DNA of 64,000 nucleotides from contig NZ_CALCZQ010000032.1 of the NCBI RefSeq assembly GCF_937903345.1, positions 124,001-188,000 on the forward strand. Direction: 5' to 3'. Position numbers and translations under genes: made by a program. Shown here in pieces: positions 61,377 to 64,000 of this stretch. The notes under the pieces were generated by a model. It did not search any database. It was not told where the DNA came from and saw only the letters and a list, made by a program, of their open reading frames with translations. The stretch is from an uncultured Emticicia sp. (GTDB lineage: Bacteria; Bacteroidota; Bacteroidia; Cytophagales; Spirosomataceae). The first letter of the stretch is position 1. Each line of letters begins with the position of its first letter.

Positions 61377-62591
61377 TTATTTTTTCGAGAATTTTTCGGC
61401 TTCAGCCAAAACACGCATCGTATTGCCTCCCCAAATCTTTTTAATATTTTTTGAAGTGTAACCGCGTCTGAGCAATTCAAACGTTACATTTTTTATTTTA
61501 CTTACATCTTCAACGCCTATAACATCACTACCGCCATCCATGTCCATCCCTATTCCTACGTGGTCGATACCTACAAGTTTTACTACATGGTCAATATGAT
61601 TCACCACGTCTTTTACGGTAGGCACATCGCTTGGATATTTATATTTTATCTGACGAAGTTCTGCATTGAGTTTCTTTTTGTCTTCGGGAGTGGCATCAGC
61701 TTTTTGTACTTGCATTCTGATAGTTTTTATCGAAATGGCTACTTCCGCCGAAGGTTTTTTCAGGAAATCAGCAACGAAATTTATTTGTATAACGCCACCT
61801 TTTGAAGCCAACATTTTTATCATATCATCGGTCATATTTCTTTTTACATCGCATAATGCACGGCAAGAGGAATGTGAAGCAAAAACCGGTGCTTTGCTCA
61901 AACGCATGACGTCATAGAAAGCGGAGTCTGATAGGTGCGATACATCAACGACAATTCCCAAACGATTCATTTCTGCAATACAGGCTTCTCCAAGTTTGCT
62001 AATTCCGCCGTGTTCTGCTCCTTGTGGGTCGCCCGACGAATCGCTCAAATCATTATTAAAAGAGTGAGCAAGGGTAATGTACCGTAAGCCTAAATCATAG
62101 TATAATTTCAGATTCGATAAGTCAGTACCAACTGGCCAACCGTTTTCCATTCCTATAAATACACCTAACTTTCCTTGTTTGTGGGTGGCGTAACCTTCTT
62201 TGGCGGTCGTTACCAACCTTACTTTATCGGTATTGTTTTTTACGGATTCATGAATCTTTGCAAAAATCTTTAATGCTTTTTCTTTGGCTTCGGCATTGGC
62301 TTCGGGTGTACGTTTTCCTTGTCCCAAATACACCGCAAAAAACATGGCATCCATGCCACCTTCTTTCATGCGAGGGAAATCTATCTGAGTGCCGTCTTCT
62401 GCGTAGTTGTGTTTTGCTCCTACATCAAATCCTTCTATGTCCATCATATTTATAGGAGCATCGGCGTGTGTATCGACCGTATAGGCTTTCGCATGGATTT
62501 TATCGACTTTTTTAAGCAAACGTTTTTCTACTTTATTTTGAGAAAAACATAAAAAAGGTAGGCAAAAAAGGAAAGTGTAAAAATGTTTCAT
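61377..62591 (-). CDS. Exported membrane-dipeptidase-like protein (peptidase M19)
   Basis: From the ATG at 62591 the 404-residue protein starts with a signal peptide (MKHFYTFLFCLPFLCFSQ). M19 landmarks follow: YTVDTHADAPINM (zinc HxD), FIGMENGWPVGTDLSNLKLYYDLGLRYITLAHSFNND (bridging Glu and the His of LAHS), VDVSHLSDSAFYDVM, APVFASHSSCRALCDVKRNMTD and HVGIGMDMDGG. The family hydrolyses dipeptides with two zinc ions and is often periplasmic in Bacteroidota. The open frame extends to 62849, but that would add 86 residues of low quality and overlap the glycosyltransferase gene. The start at 62591 gives a clean signal peptide. Confidence 0.93.
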   Translation of the reverse strand: MKHFYTFLFCLPFLCFSQNKVEKRLLKKVDKIHAKAYTVDTHADAPINMMDIEGFDVGAKHNYAEDGTQIDFPRMKEGGMDAMFFAVYLGQGKRTPEANAEAKEKALKIFAKIHESVKNNTDKVRLVTTAKEGYATHKQGKLGVFIGMENGWPVGTDLSNLKLYYDLGLRYITLAHSFNNDLSDSSGDPQGAEHGGISKLGEACIAEMNRLGIVVDVSHLSDSAFYDVMRLSKAPVFASHSSCRALCDVKRNMTDDMIKMLASKGGVIQINFVADFLKKPSAEVAISIKTIRMQVQKADATPEDKKKLNAELRQIKYKYPSDVPTVKDVVNHIDHVVKLVGIDHVGIGMDMDGGSDVIGVEDVSKIKNVTFELLRRGYTSKNIKKIWGGNTMRVLAEAEKFSKK

Positions 62592-62677
62592 TGTTTTCTG
62601 AGGGTTAGGTGATGTTTTATTCTTAAACAAAAATGATTTCAGGAATTGTAGATATTTAATTGACTCATAATCAGTAA

Positions 62678-62721
62678 TTTGTGCCGAGCGACGGTCGCCT
62701 ATGTACCTTCGTAACTCTGTG
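62678..62721. repeat. Decayed interspersed repeat with GC-rich palindrome
   Basis: TTTGTGCC at 62678-62685 is followed by the perfect palindrome GCGAC-G-GTCGC (62688-62698) and CTTCGTAACTCTGTGC. The TTTGTGCC word also forms the repeat inside the glycosyltransferase gene at 63399-63428. It fills most of the 149-base gap between dipeptidase and glycosyltransferase genes. Confidence 0.4.
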
Positions 62722-62740
62722 CTTTTTGAATTATAATTAT

Positions 62741-63937
62741 CTATTTGAGTTTTCGTCCTTTCCATACATATTCTCCTTGTTTTTGAGCCACGAGTCCAAA
62801 AAAGACTACATATAAAGGATATACGATTTGTACGAAAGGAATCAACCAAATTAGGGATTTTTTACGTAAAAAACTGATAACTAGACTTAAAAAAATAAAT
62901 TCCGTCGAGAATTTTAATGCAAGTACTAAGAAAAGAGTTTGCGTAGAAATAAAATCAAAGAAACAAAAACCAAAAGTCAATGGCACGACCAAATTTGCCA
63001 CGAAAACAAAAACCGCCAAAGCAGTAGTTTGCCAATTCTCATAATGTTTCCATTTGCTGGCCCAGCGTTTGCGTTGGTTATAAAACGAACGACAACTTGT
63101 GTGGGCTTTTGTTTCAACAATAGTATCTTGGCTTTTCAGAAATCTGACTTTATCAGGGTACTTTGCAGCTATTTTGTGCATCAAAAATTCATCATCGCCA
63201 GATGCCAAACCTTCATTTCCAGAAAAGCCATTTACTTCATAAAATACTGATTTTAAATAAGTTAAGTTCGCTCCATTGCACATATTTGGTTTTTGTATAA
63301 ACATCGCACAAGCTCCCGAACCAATCAAACTCGCAAATTCTACAATTTGAATGTTGGTGAAAAATAAGTCGATATTTAGGAATAAAATAGTAGATTTCTG
63401 TGCCTTTGAATCTTTGTGCCTTTGTGCCTCAAAAAACGTAACCGCACAACTCACCAAATACGCTCCAGTTTGTGCCTGAAAATTTGCAATACTTTCGAGC
63501 CATTTTTCGCCAACACTACAATCGCCATCGGTTGTGGTGATTAGTTGTCCACTCGCCAGTTTTATAGAGGAATCAATAGCTCGTTTTTTTGGTGAGGTAT
63601 TATTAGTTTTTGGTGGTAATTGATTGATAATGAGATTAATATTGGTATGTTTTTGAAATGCTTGAACGATTTTTAGTGTATCATCCGTCGAATCATCATC
63701 GGCAATGATTACTTCAAAGTTCTGTTTTGGATAAGTTTGTTTTTCTAAATCTTGAAGTAAAAAAAGAATATTTTCAGCTTCGTTTCGGACAGGAATGATG
63801 ACTGAGATTTTTAAGGTTTCAAAGATGTTTTCTTTCAAAAAGGAGCTATTAATTGGGTTTTTAAGCCAAATAACAACCAAACCTATATTTGCTAAAAAAT
63901 ATATTCCTGTTATAATTAATAGACTTGTTAAAAGCAT
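62741..63937 (-). CDS. Membrane-associated family 2 glycosyltransferase
   Basis: A 398-residue GT2 enzyme with an N-terminal membrane helix (residues 1-24) and two or three C-terminal helices. The catalytic domain opens KISVIIPVRNEAENI and has IIADDDSTDDT, TTTDGDCSVGEKWL (the DxD-type metal site), SLIGSGACAMF, ASGDDEFLMHK (the ED-type catalytic acid) and QRKRWASKWKHY (QxxRW). It probably adds sugars to an envelope lipid or polysaccharide. Between residues 170 and 192 a segment containing AQRHKDSKAQK interrupts the usual short loop and is encoded by a TTTGTGCC-type DNA repeat. The start is one base after the stop of the partial gene upstream, suggesting coupling. Confidence 0.92.
   Translation of the reverse strand: MLLTSLLIITGIYFLANIGLVVIWLKNPINSSFLKENIFETLKISVIIPVRNEAENILFLLQDLEKQTYPKQNFEVIIADDDSTDDTLKIVQAFQKHTNINLIINQLPPKTNNTSPKKRAIDSSIKLASGQLITTTDGDCSVGEKWLESIANFQAQTGAYLVSCAVTFFEAQRHKDSKAQKSTILFLNIDLFFTNIQIVEFASLIGSGACAMFIQKPNMCNGANLTYLKSVFYEVNGFSGNEGLASGDDEFLMHKIAAKYPDKVRFLKSQDTIVETKAHTSCRSFYNQRKRWASKWKHYENWQTTALAVFVFVANLVVPLTFGFCFFDFISTQTLFLVLALKFSTEFIFLSLVISFLRKKSLIWLIPFVQIVYPLYVVFFGLVAQKQGEYVWKGRKLK
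63399..63428. repeat. TTTGTGCC-type short repeat inside the glycosyltransferase gene
   Basis: The plus strand reads TGTGCCTTTG, then TTTGTGCC twice in tandem (63413-63420 and 63421-63428). It encodes the RHKDSKAQK segment on the minus strand. The same word occurs 735 bases away at 62678. Confidence 0.6.
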
Positions 63938-63938
63938 T

Positions 63939-64000
63939 TTAGTGTTTTTTAGGTGTGAATTTTAGTTGTAAAATAAAAACACTTCCGATAAGCATTGGAA
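63939..64000 (-). CDS. C-terminal end of an unidentified membrane-type protein (partial)
   Basis: On the minus strand a frame open to the window edge encodes PMLIGSVFILQLKFTPKKH before TAA at 63939-63941. The hydrophobic run with a basic tail resembles the end of a membrane protein. The stop lies one base before the glycosyltransferase ATG, as expected for coupled genes. The product cannot be named from 20 residues. Confidence 0.4.
   Translation of the reverse strand, partial: PMLIGSVFILQLKFTPKKH

Noticed and set aside
62592..62849. N-terminal extension of the dipeptidase frame to 62849
   Set aside because: It adds 86 residues before a clean signal peptide and overlaps the glycosyltransferase gene.
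1..64000. rRNA, tRNA, prophage or insertion-sequence genes
   Set aside because: No cloverleaf, rRNA-like or transposase/integrase sequence was recognised by reading; small or divergent tRNAs could be missed without a search.

Overview
The window looks like chromosome of an AT-rich, aerobic member of the Bacteroidota, most likely order Cytophagales; the genus cannot be fixed by reading. The reasons are a SusC/SusD pair, a type IX secretion (T9SS) sorting-domain protein, starts without Shine-Dalgarno sequences, promoter elements of the TTTG / TAnnTTTG type, and many lipoproteins and twin-arginine (Tat) proteins for sugar and polymer breakdown. No rRNA, tRNA, CRISPR array, prophage or insertion sequence was seen.

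Bases 1-31,968 are mostly housekeeping and mixed metabolism: the end of a thiamine diphosphokinase; nrdA, preceded by two perfect DnaA-box sequences; a barrel-less TonB-plug surface protein; a planctomycete-type module on the minus strand (DUF2231-cytochrome-LRR protein, PSD1/DUF1553 cytochrome protein, DUF1501 protein); uvrA; a translationally coupled HAD-VOC-MFS operon; a T9SS cargo protein; YqgE; a D-aminoacylase-like amidohydrolase; a large polytopic membrane protein; a DEAD-box helicase; a TPR protein; a second MFS transporter; a thiolase; an N4-glucosaminyl-asparaginase-like hydrolase; and a ROK regulator whose last 20 or so residues are out of frame.

Bases 32,365-60,883 form an accessory carbohydrate region. 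A plus-strand unit carries a PVC-type heme lipoprotein, a sulfatase and a Tat-exported TIM-barrel protein. A minus-strand set carries a PQQ-type sugar dehydrogenase with PKD and cytochrome domains, a second TIM-barrel protein, a type-B carboxylesterase, a second esterase, a gluconate-2-dehydrogenase subunit-3-like protein, a GMC oxidoreductase and a cytochrome/VCBS lipoprotein. After a Nudix-type regulator come a second plug protein, a large VCBS/UnbV lipoprotein, SusD and SusC. Read together, SusCD would import an oligosaccharide or glycoside, esterases and the sulfatase would strip substituents, and the GMC, PQQ and cytochrome proteins would oxidise the sugar outside the cytoplasm. TIM-barrel proteins may process the oxidised (for example 3-keto) sugars. 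The substrate is unknown.

The most useful regulatory observation is a near-identical 23-bp palindrome, TATTGTA-N9-TRCAATA. It lies between the Nudix regulator and the divergent PQQ-dehydrogenase gene, and again upstream of susC. The regulator has lost two of the three conserved glutamates of its Nudix box, so a sugar-sensing NrtR/AraR-type transcription factor controlling this locus is a testable model.

Bases 61,377-64,000 hold an M19 dipeptidase, a family 2 glycosyltransferase interrupted by a short repeat, and the end of another minus-strand gene.
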